Shown here piece after piece: positions 17,938 through 27,011 of a stretch of DNA of 64,000 bases. Position numbers and translations under genes: made by a program. Origin of the DNA: Caldilineaceae bacterium (GTDB lineage Bacteria > Chloroflexota > Anaerolineae > Caldilineales > Caldilineaceae); the NCBI GenBank assembly GCA_022823185.1, contig JAJDXQ010000034.1, positions 1 through 64,000 of the forward strand, given 5' to 3'. Each line of letters begins with the position of its first letter. The stretch's first letter is position 1. The notes under the pieces are model-generated. The model ran no database searches. It had not been told where the DNA came from and saw nothing but the letters and a program-made list of their open reading frames with translations.

Positions 17938-18963
17938 ATGCCGCCCAAGCTCCTCATCACCGGCGCAACAGGCCTTCTCGGCTCCCATATCATGAAAGCG
18001 GCCCAGGAATGGTGGCATCCTGTCGGTACCTACCACAGGACCACCCGCCGTCAGGCCCTTTACTTCTTCGGCGAAACGGACCACGGCCGCATCGATCTCG
18101 CCGACTATAGCGAAACCAAGGCCATGATCGCCGACGTGCAGCCAGCCGCCGTCATCCATACCGCCGCCATCACCAACCTCGACTACTGCGAAAAGTATCC
18201 CGATGAATCTCAACGCATCAACCTGAACGCCCCAACCGATCTGGCCGCGCTCTGCGGAGACCTCGACATCCCCTTCCTCTTCACCTCCACCGATCTCGTC
18301 TTTGACGGGTCTGACGCCCCCTACGTAGAGGACGATCCCCCCACTCCGATCAACGTCTTTGCAGAACACAGGGCCCTGGCCGAGGAAGGCATCCTTGCCG
18401 CCTACGCCGATGCCGTCATCGCCCGCCTTCCCCTCCTCATCGGCTACGCCGCTCTCGGAAGAGAGAGCTTCCTCTACAAGGTGGTCGCCGCCTTCCGCCG
18501 TGACCAGGAAGTCATACTCTTCGGCGATGCGATCCGCTCCGCCGTCAGCGCCGCCGCCGCCGCCCGCGGCCTTCTCCAACTCGCCGGCAGCGGCTTCGAG
18601 GATGATGTAAACATCGCCGAAATCGACCGCGTCGCGGGCCGCCTCCACCTCGGCGGCCGCGATCACGTCAGCCTCTACGAGCTCGGGCTTCTCATCCTCC
18701 GTATCCTCGGCCTCAACGAGCAACTGGCCGTTCCCATCAGCGTGCTCGACTCCTACGCCGGTCTTCTCGACAACCCCTTTCTCGCCGCCCGGTCCGCCAA
18801 CGTCACACTGGACAGCAGCATTGCCTACGAGCTCGGCTACGACCCGCCCCCACTGCGCGCCCAGCTGGAAGAACTCCTGCCCCCTCAGTGGCGCTCGGGC
18901 GCGGGCGAGCCGGAAATAGAAAACTCGGACCCCGAAGAGGCCAACGGCGGCAAAGACGCCTGA
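17938..18963 (+). CDS. RmlD-like SDR-fold protein without the catalytic Tyr/Lys
   Basis: A 341-residue extended short-chain dehydrogenase fold. The nucleotide-binding GATGLLGS is at 9-16, and TSTDLVFDG (116-124) is the conserved RmlD strand. At the usual YxxxK position the sequence is F141-A-E-H-R145, so Tyr is Phe and Lys is Arg. The protein may therefore bind NAD(P) but not reduce a 4-keto sugar, as in the regulatory MAT2B branch. The C-terminal tail is acidic. It is coupled to the M55 peptidase upstream. Its function is unknown. Confidence 0.75.
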   Translation: MPPKLLITGATGLLGSHIMKAAQEWWHPVGTYHRTTRRQALYFFGETDHGRIDLADYSETKAMIADVQPAAVIHTAAITNLDYCEKYPDESQRINLNAPTDLAALCGDLDIPFLFTSTDLVFDGSDAPYVEDDPPTPINVFAEHRALAEEGILAAYADAVIARLPLLIGYAALGRESFLYKVVAAFRRDQEVILFGDAIRSAVSAAAAARGLLQLAGSGFEDDVNIAEIDRVAGRLHLGGRDHVSLYELGLLILRILGLNEQLAVPISVLDSYAGLLDNPFLAARSANVTLDSSIAYELGYDPPPLRAQLEELLPPQWRSGAGEPEIENSDPEEANGGKDA

Positions 18964-19032
18964 CCAAAAACAAGGCCAACGCCGGCAAGCGCCTGCCCTC
19001 TACAAGAATTCCCCTGTCCATCTCTCCCAAAC

Positions 19033-19059
19033 TGTAGAAGCGCCCCCTGTGGACGCCCT
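19033..19059 (+). repeat. Diverged copy of the GGGCGCCC hairpin repeat
   Basis: TGTAGAAGCGCCCCCTGTGG, then ACGCCCT. It matches the three near-identical copies at 27968, 51377 and 58243, but with changes in both arms, so the hairpin is weaker here. Confidence 0.5.
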
Positions 19060-19111
19060 CCCCGTCGCTCCACCGCATCCCCGCCCCGCGGCGCCTCCCC
19101 GCCCCTCGCCC

Positions 19112-19130
19112 GAATCCCCGTCCAGACAAC
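19112..19130 (+). repeat. AATCCCCG-CAGACAA box, copy 3
   Basis: GAATCCCCGTCCAGACAAC. It sits 53 bp after the diverged GGGCGCCC element and just before a CCACTATCCATTATCC run. Confidence 0.5.
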
Positions 19131-19164
19131 GAACCACTATCCATTATCCACTGCAGTTCCGTCC

Positions 19165-19192
19165 TTGCGCGAAGACGAATTATGAGTAGAAT
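19165..19192 (+). promoter_or_regulatory. Possible promoter of the first catabolic island
   Basis: TTGCGC (19165-19170), a 16-bp spacer and TAGAAT (19187-19192). The resulting leader to the PhyH gene would be about 150 nt. The match is moderate. Confidence 0.4.
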
Positions 19193-19347
19193 TGGCAAAG
19201 GCTTCACCGTCAATCGTAAGGATTCCCTAGCCCCCGCGTCCCTCAAATCAATGGGAATCCCCGCTACGCGACCATTCGTCAACCAAGGCGAAGAACGAAT
19301 GTTACCGTCCTTCTTCTTCCACCCATACAAACCCAAGAGCGCACAAG

Positions 19348-20175
19348 ATGCTTACAGCCGATCAGAAACGTCAATTCGATAACCAGGGCTTCCTCAATGT
19401 CCGCGGCCTATTTTTCGCTGAAGAAGTCCAGCTCTTCCAACAGCACTTCATGGACCTGAGGGCGGCCGGCTCCTACCCCGGCGACTCTGCCGGCGTCGAC
19501 CTCGGCAGCAAAGATCCCCTCAAAAAGTACCCCCGCATGATCCACATGCACCGTTGGGACCGGCTCAGCCTGAACTGGATGCTCGACACCCGGCTGCGCG
19601 ACTGCATGACCGCCATGCTCGGACGCGAACCCTTCGCCGTCCAGACGATGCTCTACTTCAAGCCCCCGGGCGCCCGCGGCCAGGCCCTCCACCAGGACCA
19701 GTTCTACCTGCGAGTCCAGCCCGGCACCTGCATCGCCGCCTGGATGGCCCTCGACGACTGTGACGAGGACAACGGCTGCCTGCAGATGGTCCCGGACAGC
19801 CATCTTTGGCCCCTTCTTTGCAACGCCGAAGCCGACACCACCCAGAGCTTCACCGACGTTACCGTCGACCTGCCCGAAGACGTGGAATCCCAGCCTGTCA
19901 TCATGAAGGCCGGCGACGTCGTCTTCTTTAACGGCCAGGTCGTCCACGGCAGCTTTCCCAACACCAGCGCCGACCGCTTCCGCCGCGCCCTGATCGGCCA
20001 CTACATCGCCGGCGAAGCCCAGCAGGTCGCCAAATACTACCACCCAATCTTCCGCATGGACGGCACAGAAGTCGAACTGGGCATCAGCGAGGGCGGAGAC
20101 ATGTGCGGCCGCTGGGTCGACGTCGACGGCACGCCCGTGATCGAAATGCAGCCCAGCGAACAGTTGGCCTGGTAG
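19348..20175 (+). CDS. PhyH-family Fe(II)/2-oxoglutarate dioxygenase
   Basis: A 275-residue phytanoyl-CoA dioxygenase-like protein. The iron triad is visible as H115-x-D117 (LHQDQF) and H200 (VVHGSFP), with R210 (SADRFRR) placed to bind 2-oxoglutarate. Bacterial members hydroxylate very diverse small molecules, so the substrate is not inferable from the fold. It is first in the sulfatase/ABC-importer island, suggesting action on an imported compound. It is only distantly like the PhyH trio at 48189-51186. Confidence 0.9.
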   Translation: MLTADQKRQFDNQGFLNVRGLFFAEEVQLFQQHFMDLRAAGSYPGDSAGVDLGSKDPLKKYPRMIHMHRWDRLSLNWMLDTRLRDCMTAMLGREPFAVQTMLYFKPPGARGQALHQDQFYLRVQPGTCIAAWMALDDCDEDNGCLQMVPDSHLWPLLCNAEADTTQSFTDVTVDLPEDVESQPVIMKAGDVVFFNGQVVHGSFPNTSADRFRRALIGHYIAGEAQQVAKYYHPIFRMDGTEVELGISEGGDMCGRWVDVDGTPVIEMQPSEQLAW

Positions 20176-20284
20176 ATCGCTTGCCCGGTCCAACCAGCGC
20201 TAAAGAGTTCCTGAAGCCGGCGGCAAGACTGGTTCTCCTTCTGTCAACGCTTCCCGGCAAACACACTGACTGGCAGCGCTCCCC

Positions 20285-21661
20285 GTGAAGAGACCAAATA
20301 TTCTCTTGATCATGAGCGATGAGCACGACCCAGCCGTGTCCGGCTGCTACGGCCACCCACTCGTGCGAACGCCCAACCTCGACCGCCTCGCAGCCGAGGG
20401 AGTCCTGTTCGAAAACGCCTACTGCAATAACCCCATCTGCGTCCCCTCGCGTATGTCCTTTCTCACCGGGAAATACGCCTCCGACGTAAAGGTTTATGAT
20501 AACGGATCGCCTCTCGCCTCCGACATCCCGACCTTTGCCCACTATCTCGAGGCCTCCGGCTACGACACGACGCTCTGCGGCCGCATGCACATGGTCGGCC
20601 CCGACCGCCTCCACGGCTTCGGCCAGCGGCTTCTCGACGACAAAAACGAGTGGGTCGACCTCCGTCAAGGCCCGGTGCGCACACCGCAGGCGCGGCGGGG
20701 CAGCAACTCCCACGTCACCGAATGCGGGCCCGGCCCGCCGCGCTGGCTCGACTACGACCGCACCGTCACCGACCTCAGCGAACGCTTCCTGCGCGAAAGA
20801 GCCTCAAACTCGACCGCCCGCCCCTGGTGCCTCGTCTCCAGCTTCATGTACCCCCACTTTCCCCTCTACGCGCCGCAGGAATATCTCGACCTCTACCCGC
20901 CCGACCGCATGGAAATGCCCGAAACGGGCGACGAACTGCTGGAGAACCAGCACCCCGCCATCCAGCAGCTGCGCTACTTCTTCCGCAACGACCAGCCGTA
21001 TCCCGAAGAGCTCACCCGCGCTGCCCTCGCCAGCTACTTCGCTCTTGTAACCCTGACCGACGAGCACATCGGCCGTCTCCTTTCAATCGTCGACAACTCG
21101 TCGCTGCGTGAAAGCACTGTCATCCTCTATATCAGCGACCACGGCGAGATGGCCGGGCAGCACGGCATCTGGCAGAAACAGTGCTTCTACGAGTCGTCAG
21201 TTCGCGTCCCCCTCGTTGCCAGAGGCCCCCAATTCGCACAGGACGCGCGCGTCGAGAGCAATGTCAGCCTCGTCGATATCATGCCCACACTGCTGGACCT
21301 GGCTGACGCGCCCATTCCCAATGACGTGAGGGGCCGCAGCCTGCTACCGGCACTCCGCGGAGAACCCCTCCCGGACGAAGTCGTTATCGCCGAATACCAC
21401 GCCCAGGGCATGCTCAGCGCAGGCTACATGGCAAAGAAGGGAAATTTGAAGTACAATCACTACGAAGATTTGCCGCCGCAGCTTTTCGACCTGGCCGCCG
21501 ACCCCAACGAACTCTCCAATTTGGCAGGCCATCCCAGTTGGCTCGGCGTCCAGTCAGACCTGCATCAGGAACTGCTGGCCAGACTGGATCCCGCCGAAGT
21601 AGACGGCCGGGCCAAGCGCAATCAGCAGCTTCAAGGCATGAAAAGGTCTTACACCGGCTGA
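20285..21661 (+). CDS. Type I (formylglycine) sulfatase
   Basis: A 458-residue sulfatase. RPNILLIMSDEHDP begins with metal-binding Asp/Glu residues. C52-V-P-S-R is the signature whose Cys is converted to formylglycine, and SDHGEMAGQHG supplies further metal ligands. It resembles choline-sulfatase/arylsulfatase-like enzymes that cleave sulfate esters. The GTG start is required because the next ATG would remove the first beta strand. No signal peptide is present, so it acts in the cytoplasm after import. No maturation enzyme (FGE) is in the window. Desulfation of an imported sulfated sugar is the contextual inference. Confidence 0.92.
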   Translation: MKRPNILLIMSDEHDPAVSGCYGHPLVRTPNLDRLAAEGVLFENAYCNNPICVPSRMSFLTGKYASDVKVYDNGSPLASDIPTFAHYLEASGYDTTLCGRMHMVGPDRLHGFGQRLLDDKNEWVDLRQGPVRTPQARRGSNSHVTECGPGPPRWLDYDRTVTDLSERFLRERASNSTARPWCLVSSFMYPHFPLYAPQEYLDLYPPDRMEMPETGDELLENQHPAIQQLRYFFRNDQPYPEELTRAALASYFALVTLTDEHIGRLLSIVDNSSLRESTVILYISDHGEMAGQHGIWQKQCFYESSVRVPLVARGPQFAQDARVESNVSLVDIMPTLLDLADAPIPNDVRGRSLLPALRGEPLPDEVVIAEYHAQGMLSAGYMAKKGNLKYNHYEDLPPQLFDLAADPNELSNLAGHPSWLGVQSDLHQELLARLDPAEVDGRAKRNQQLQGMKRSYTG

Positions 21662-21817
21662 GTCAGTCCGAGGCTGCCTTATTCAAAGGAGGTGATGAAC
21701 CGAGAATAGATGGACCCCGCAGGGCTGTTTTCCCGTGACACACTTGGTCAAATTGAATCGCATACAATCGCCCATAATTGGTGCGCTGACCACCCGCACA
21801 CGAAAGGAGAACATTCC

Positions 21818-23368
21818 ATGTCTGACAGCAGCCTAAGCCGACGACATTTTCTGCAGGGAATGGGCGTCGCGGCTACCGGCGTCATTGTCGCAGCCTGTGC
21901 GCCGCCTGTTGCTCCCGAGGCAGCCGGCGACATGGCCGAAACAGCCGAGACTCCTGAAGTCTGGGTGTTTCAAGGCCAGCCGAATTGCCCTGGCGGCGGA
22001 AACCCCGAAAGAACCGAGGCTGTTCGCCAACGAATTTTGGACGAAACCGGCGTTCTCGTTCAGGTCTATCTCGTCGCCACAGGTTCCGCCCAAATCGAAA
22101 AACTGAACCTATTGCTGGCTTCAGGAACCCAGCCACTTGACCTGTTCGAAGGACAATGGCCCGAATTCAAGGGCATCATCATGCCCATGGACGACCTCCT
22201 TGATGCGCACGGCCAAAATGTCCTCGCCTTGAACAACGACTTCGCCTGGGCGCGTATGAAAGATGCCGAAGGTGTCACCTGGGGCTACCCCCGGCTGGGA
22301 CTGATGGGCCACACCCACTTCTGCTTCTTCCGCTCAGACTGGCTCGATGAGGCCGGCCTTGAAATGCCGGATACATGGGACGCTATGGAGGCAACCATCG
22401 CTGCCTTCCTTGAGACCCATCCCGAGTCCGTCGTGGCAACCAACGGCCGCGTCAACATGATGAACAACCTCCTTGGCGCTTTCGTCGAAGAGGGCAATTC
22501 CAACTGGGTCGACCCCGCCGACAACATGCTCAAGCCGGTCGAAACCCATCCCGGCTACCAGGACTGGCTCGCCACAATGAACGAATGGTGGAAAAACGGC
22601 TGGTTCCAGCAGGAGACCTTTGCCAACCCCGACTTCCGCGCCTTGCTCAAGTCTCTGACGATCGGAGCCTGGGTTGGATGGTACTCTCGCATTACCATCT
22701 GGTGGGAGCAGATCAGGCTCGACGCCGGTTACACCGACATCGACTACGGCTTCCCCGAAACCATGACCGGACCGCAAGGTCTGGCCAAGACCAACAACGT
22801 CGGCGGTAACTCCGCCTATATGATTCCCCGCAAATCGGAACATCCCGACGCCGTTATGCGCTATGCCAACTGGTGCTACCAGGGCCTCCCCGAAGATGCC
22901 ACCAATCTGGTCACCATTCGCCAGGGTATCGAAGGCGAAGACTGGGAATGGCACGACAAGGAAGAAGGCCTCTATCGTTCCCTCGTCTCGGCAACCGCCC
23001 CCTGCGAACAACGCTATGCCTATGACTTCTACAATGTAAAGGGGATGGGCACTGAACCTCATGTCGTCCGCGTCCTGGACGATGGCTCGGTCGGTCGCCA
23101 AAGCTCACACACTGTCAAGTACAACGACCGTTACGATCTTGGCAAGATGCCGATCGACTTCGACGTACCTTACGATGTCGCCGCCATCCGCGATAACTTC
23201 CCGGGTCTGCCGGACTTTCAACGTCTTGTCGACGAGGAATCGGTCAAATTCATCACCGGAGTGCGACCGCTGTCCGAGTGGGGCAACTTCCTGGATACAC
23301 TGAACAGTGCAGGGCTGGACCGTTGGAGTGAGCTGTATACGGAGCAGTACCGCCAGTATCATCCTTGA
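21818..23368 (+). CDS. Sugar ABC transporter substrate-binding lipoprotein, paralogue 1
   Basis: A 516-residue binding protein with a twin-arginine leader (SRRHFLQGMG) and lipobox VAAC, so it is exported folded and anchored to the membrane. The rest is a COG1653-type family 1 fold rich in Trp and Asp, typical of oligosaccharide binders. ATG 21818 follows AAAGGAGA. The partner permeases are of LplB/LplC type, fitting the LipO group. It is followed 105 bp later by a close paralogue: both share GCGGGNPERT-like and WIDPADNMLK-like segments through their whole length. The ligand is unknown. Confidence 0.9.
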   Translation: MSDSSLSRRHFLQGMGVAATGVIVAACAPPVAPEAAGDMAETAETPEVWVFQGQPNCPGGGNPERTEAVRQRILDETGVLVQVYLVATGSAQIEKLNLLLASGTQPLDLFEGQWPEFKGIIMPMDDLLDAHGQNVLALNNDFAWARMKDAEGVTWGYPRLGLMGHTHFCFFRSDWLDEAGLEMPDTWDAMEATIAAFLETHPESVVATNGRVNMMNNLLGAFVEEGNSNWVDPADNMLKPVETHPGYQDWLATMNEWWKNGWFQQETFANPDFRALLKSLTIGAWVGWYSRITIWWEQIRLDAGYTDIDYGFPETMTGPQGLAKTNNVGGNSAYMIPRKSEHPDAVMRYANWCYQGLPEDATNLVTIRQGIEGEDWEWHDKEEGLYRSLVSATAPCEQRYAYDFYNVKGMGTEPHVVRVLDDGSVGRQSSHTVKYNDRYDLGKMPIDFDVPYDVAAIRDNFPGLPDFQRLVDEESVKFITGVRPLSEWGNFLDTLNSAGLDRWSELYTEQYRQYHP

Positions 23369-23473
23369 TTGAGTCGGCCCGCCGGTCAGGGTGAACTTTT
23401 CGTACGCCCCGACCGTTTTCATATACAGGAAGTTCAACTTATTCGTAACTCTCACTTAGAGAAAGGAATCCAA

Positions 23474-25033
23474 ATGACCACTGCAACAAAACCGACGCGC
23501 CGACAGTTCCTGCAGGGCATGGGCATTGCGGCCACCGGCGCCGTACTCGCTGCCTGCGCCGCGCCGGTCGCGCCGGCCGGCGGCGACGGCGCTGCCATGG
23601 AAACGCCCGAAGTCTGGTTCGCCTCCGGCAATCCTTGTCCGGGCGGCGGCAACCCTGAACGAACCGCAGCCGTACAGGAGCTGATCCTCGAAGAGACCGG
23701 GGTATTGGTCAACTCCCACATTCTCCCTCCCGGCGGCGCCAGTACCGAAAAGCTCAACCTCCTTATCGCCTCCGGGACCCAGTCACTCGATCTCTTCACC
23801 GGCAACTGGCCTGACTTCAAAGGCATCACCCTGCCCCTCGACGATCTGCTCGAAGTGCATGGAACCGACATCCTGGCCGGTCACTCCGACCTCGACTGGC
23901 GGATGATGAAGGACTTCGAGGGCACGACCTGGGGCTATCCCCGCCTCGGACTCATGGGGCATACCCACTTCCCCTACTTCCGCTCCGACTGGCTCGCCGA
24001 AGCCGGACTCGAAGTCCCCGATTCCTGGGACGGCATGGAACACGCCTACGAAGCGATGAAGGAGAACCACGACGAGGCCGTCATCGTCGCCATGGGCCGT
24101 CGCCACCTCATGTACAACACCCTCGGCGCCTTCACCGACCACGGCTTTTCCCGCTGGATCGACCCAGCCGACAATATGCTAAAACCACCTGAACTCCAGG
24201 ATGGGTACCAGGATTGGCTCGCCAAGATGAATGAATGGTGGGAAAACGGCTGGCTCCAGCAGGAGTCCTTCGCCAACCCGGACTACCGCGCCATGCTCAA
24301 GACTCTCACAATCGGCATCTGGCTCGGCTGGTACTCCCGCATGACCATCTGGTGGGACCAGATCCGCACCGAAGCAGGTTACGAAGAGGAAGACTACGTA
24401 CTCTCCCTCAAAATCACGGGACCGGCCGGTGTCGCCAAGACCAACAACGCCGGCTCCAACACTGCCTACATGATCCCGCGCAAGTCCAAGTATCCCGAGG
24501 CCATGATTAAGTACGCCAACTGGATTTACGAGGACGGACCCGATGACGTGACCAACTACCTCATCGCTTCCTGGGGCGTCCCTGGCGAAGACTGGGAATG
24601 GGTCGATAAAGAGAACAAGGTCGCCCGTCTCCACTCCGCCGGCAGCAGCGTGTGTGAAGAAAAATACTCACGCGACTTCCAGGTAACTCTGGGTCTGGGT
24701 CCGGAAACCTGGGCCACCGCGGTCAAGCTCCAGAACGATGACGGTGAGGTCGAATGGAACCGCCACTGGCAGCACATCAATACCTACTGGAACCAGTACG
24801 ATGGCGGTCGCATGCCCGTCGACTTTGACGTGCCCTACGACCGTACGGCCATTCGTGACGCCTTCCCCGGCGAGCCCGACTTCGAACGCTTCGTCGAAGA
24901 GGAGAGCATTAAATTCATCACCGGCGCCCGGCCTATCGTCGAATGGGGCAACTTCGTTGATGAGTTGCACGGCGCCGGCCTCGACCAGTGGAGCGAACAG
25001 TACACCCAGCAGTACCGGCTATATCACCCCTAA
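23474..25033 (+). CDS. Sugar ABC transporter substrate-binding lipoprotein, paralogue 2
   Basis: 519 residues, with the Tat motif TRRQFLQGMG and lipobox LAAC. It aligns along its full length with the preceding gene: PEVWFASGNPCPGGG, GLMGHTHFPYFRSDW and EESIKFITGARP recur. ATG 23474 is set by GAAAGGAA. Two tandem binding proteins before one permease pair suggest two related ligands or affinities feeding the same channel. The divergence is substantial, so the duplication is not recent. A strong hairpin follows the stop and could raise its mRNA level above that of the permeases. Confidence 0.9.
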   Translation: MTTATKPTRRQFLQGMGIAATGAVLAACAAPVAPAGGDGAAMETPEVWFASGNPCPGGGNPERTAAVQELILEETGVLVNSHILPPGGASTEKLNLLIASGTQSLDLFTGNWPDFKGITLPLDDLLEVHGTDILAGHSDLDWRMMKDFEGTTWGYPRLGLMGHTHFPYFRSDWLAEAGLEVPDSWDGMEHAYEAMKENHDEAVIVAMGRRHLMYNTLGAFTDHGFSRWIDPADNMLKPPELQDGYQDWLAKMNEWWENGWLQQESFANPDYRAMLKTLTIGIWLGWYSRMTIWWDQIRTEAGYEEEDYVLSLKITGPAGVAKTNNAGSNTAYMIPRKSKYPEAMIKYANWIYEDGPDDVTNYLIASWGVPGEDWEWVDKENKVARLHSAGSSVCEEKYSRDFQVTLGLGPETWATAVKLQNDDGEVEWNRHWQHINTYWNQYDGGRMPVDFDVPYDRTAIRDAFPGEPDFERFVEEESIKFITGARPIVEWGNFVDELHGAGLDQWSEQYTQQYRLYHP

Positions 25034-25047
25034 CTGACGAGACCTAA

Positions 25048-25080
25048 GGGGGGAAGGAGGGCTTGCCGCCCTCCTCCCCC
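25048..25080 (+). terminator. Intercistronic hairpin after binding protein 2
   Basis: A G-rich arm (25048-25062, GGGGGAAGGAGGGC core) pairs with GCCCTCCTCCCCC (25068-25080) across a 5-nt loop with one bulged A. No U-run follows, so it is more likely an mRNA-stabilizing or attenuating hairpin between lipoprotein and permease genes than a full terminator. Confidence 0.6.
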
Positions 25081-25111
25081 ACCCCTCCCCTCGGCGACAG
25101 GAGGCGGACGT

Positions 25112-26104
25112 ATGCAACAGCCCCTTGGCGAACAGATCAGAGTGCGCGTGGACCAGGACGCGCCCCTTTTCACGGAGAAACGGGGCTTCCGCGAGGCATG
25201 GCGTCAGATCAAGCGTGATCGATTCCTCTACGCCCTTGCCGCGCTTCCTCTCCTTTACTTTGTCATCTTCCGCTACCTGCCCATGGTCGGCCTCATCATC
25301 GCCTTCCAAGACTACGACCCCTTCCTCGGCATCGGCGCCATCTTCAGCATGGACAACTTTGTCGGGGTAAAGCACTTCAGGAACTTCTTCGACTCGATTT
25401 TCTTCTGGAACATCGTCCGCAATACAGTCGTGATTAGCTTCTATAAGCTTCTCTTCGGCTTCCCCCTCCCTATCATCCTCGCACTCTTGATTAACGAAGT
25501 GCGCGTCACACTCTTCCAGCGCACTGTCCAGACAATCTCTTACCTGCCGCACTTCTTCTCCATGGTGGTCGCCGCCGGTATCGTCCGCGCCATGCTTACA
25601 CCGCAGGGCGGTCTCCTTAACCAGGCCATCGTTGCTTTCGGGGGCGAAGCCCAAGCCTTTCTGACCGACCCCGCACTCTTCCGCTCCATCCTTGTCACCA
25701 TGGACGTCTGGCAGCAGGCCGGTTGGAACAGCATCATCTTTCTGGCAGCCATGGCCACGATCAACCCGGAAATGTACGAGGCTGCGGCTATGGACGGCGC
25801 CAATCGCTTCCAACGAATGTGGTACGTAACCCTTCCAAGCATCTCCTTCGCAATCGTCATTATCCTCATCTTCCGTATCGGAGGTATGCTGGACGCAGGT
25901 TTCGAACAGATCCTGCTTCTCTATTCACCCTCCGTCTACTCAGTCTCCGACATCATCGACACCTACGTCTATCGGGCCGGACTGATTGGCCGCCAATACT
26001 CCTTTGGCGCGGCAGTAGGTCTGTTCAAGTCAGTCCTGGCTCTCATCCTCATGTATATGGCAAACAAAGTAGCCCATTACTTGGGGCAGGAAGGCCTCTG
26101 GTAG
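25112..26104 (+). CDS. ABC transporter permease, LplB type
   Basis: A 330-residue inner-membrane permease with about six helices. The N-terminal RDRFLYALAALPLLYF and QDYDPFLG segments are typical of LplB/COG4209 proteins. The EAA loop that docks to the ATPase reads YEAAAMDGANRFQRMWYVTLP. An AGGAGG Shine-Dalgarno lies before ATG. With its partner 9 bp downstream it forms the channel for the two binding proteins above. No ATPase gene is nearby, so a shared MsmK-like ATPase elsewhere is expected. Confidence 0.92.
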   Translation: MQQPLGEQIRVRVDQDAPLFTEKRGFREAWRQIKRDRFLYALAALPLLYFVIFRYLPMVGLIIAFQDYDPFLGIGAIFSMDNFVGVKHFRNFFDSIFFWNIVRNTVVISFYKLLFGFPLPIILALLINEVRVTLFQRTVQTISYLPHFFSMVVAAGIVRAMLTPQGGLLNQAIVAFGGEAQAFLTDPALFRSILVTMDVWQQAGWNSIIFLAAMATINPEMYEAAAMDGANRFQRMWYVTLPSISFAIVIILIFRIGGMLDAGFEQILLLYSPSVYSVSDIIDTYVYRAGLIGRQYSFGAAVGLFKSVLALILMYMANKVAHYLGQEGLW

Positions 26105-26113
26105 GAGAACAAC

Positions 26114-27004
26114 ATGAAACTATCTCGAGGCGAAAAGCTGTTCGACTGGATAAACATCCTGGTCCTGACCATCGTTACCCTTTTCTTTCTCGTTCCCTTT
26201 CTTTCCGTCGTGTCCACTTCTCTGGTCAGCGGAAGGGAATACGCTTTGCGCGGGCTGTTCATACTCTACCCGCACCGGCCGGTTCTCAACTCCTATGACA
26301 TGCTGCTGGGCCAGGGGTCGATTGTAATCAACGCCTATTTTGTTACCACTGCCCGCGTGATCGTCGGAACGTCACTAGGCCTGATATTCACATTCCCTCT
26401 GGCCTACGTACTCTCCAAACGCCGGTTATACGCCCGCGTTCCGATCACGATGTTTATCTTCTTCACGATGCTCTTTCACGGTGGCCTGATCCCCAACTTT
26501 GTCCTCATAGAAAAACTGGGGCTCCTGGACAGCTTCTGGTCAATGATCTTGCCCAACCTGATCAATCCCTGGTGGCTGCTGATCATGCGTAACTTCATGT
26601 TGGCGATACCAGAGGAGTTGGAAGAGGCAGCAATTATGGACGGCGCAAGCCCCCTGGTGGTTCTGGTGCGCGTCTACCTGCCCCTCTCCATGCCCGTCAT
26701 CGCCACCATCGGCCTCTGGTACGCCGTCATGCACTGGAACTACTGGTTCGACGCGGCCATCTACATTAACGATCCCAAAAAGCTGCCCCTCCAACTGATC
26801 CTGCGCGGCATCCTCGAATACGGCACCGGCCAGTACAGCGACTACTCCGGCCTCGCCGAAATGACCGAACTGACGGACCCACCCCCGGCCGAATCGCTCA
26901 AGGCCGCCATGATCGTCATCACCACCCTGCCGATTCTCATGATCTACCCCTTCATCCAGCGCTACTTTGTCAAGGGCATCATGCTCGGCTCCATCAAAGG
27001 CTGA
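26114..27004 (+). CDS. ABC transporter permease, LplC/YtcP type
   Basis: A 296-residue partner permease of the COG0395 group with about six membrane helices. Its EAA loop reads LEEAAIMDGASPLVVLVRVYLPL, and it ends FVKGIMLGSIKG, the usual C-terminus of this subfamily. It begins 9 bp after the LplB-type gene behind AGGAGAAC and is followed 7 bp later by the lyase gene, so the importer and the first catabolic enzyme are co-transcribed. Confidence 0.92.
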   Translation: MKLSRGEKLFDWINILVLTIVTLFFLVPFLSVVSTSLVSGREYALRGLFILYPHRPVLNSYDMLLGQGSIVINAYFVTTARVIVGTSLGLIFTFPLAYVLSKRRLYARVPITMFIFFTMLFHGGLIPNFVLIEKLGLLDSFWSMILPNLINPWWLLIMRNFMLAIPEELEEAAIMDGASPLVVLVRVYLPLSMPVIATIGLWYAVMHWNYWFDAAIYINDPKKLPLQLILRGILEYGTGQYSDYSGLAEMTELTDPPPAESLKAAMIVITTLPILMIYPFIQRYFVKGIMLGSIKG

Positions 27005-27011
27005 TACCAAA

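Larger units (their letters stand above)
18964..19347. other. Gap with diverged repeat modules and PhyH leader
   Basis: This gap holds a diverged GGGCGCCC-type element (19033-19059), a CGGCGCCTCCCCGCCCC stretch, the third CAGACAA box, a CCACTATCCATTATCCACT run and a promoter, in that order. The final 150 bp form the leader of the next gene. No ORF is convincing. Confidence 0.5.

Noticed and set aside
21730..21790. A promoter before binding protein 1
   Set aside because: TACAAT and TATAAT-like words occur, but no -35 at 16-18 bp spacing could be matched.
25048..25080. A full Rho-independent terminator
   Set aside because: The hairpin is strong but no T-run follows, and permease genes continue in the same direction.
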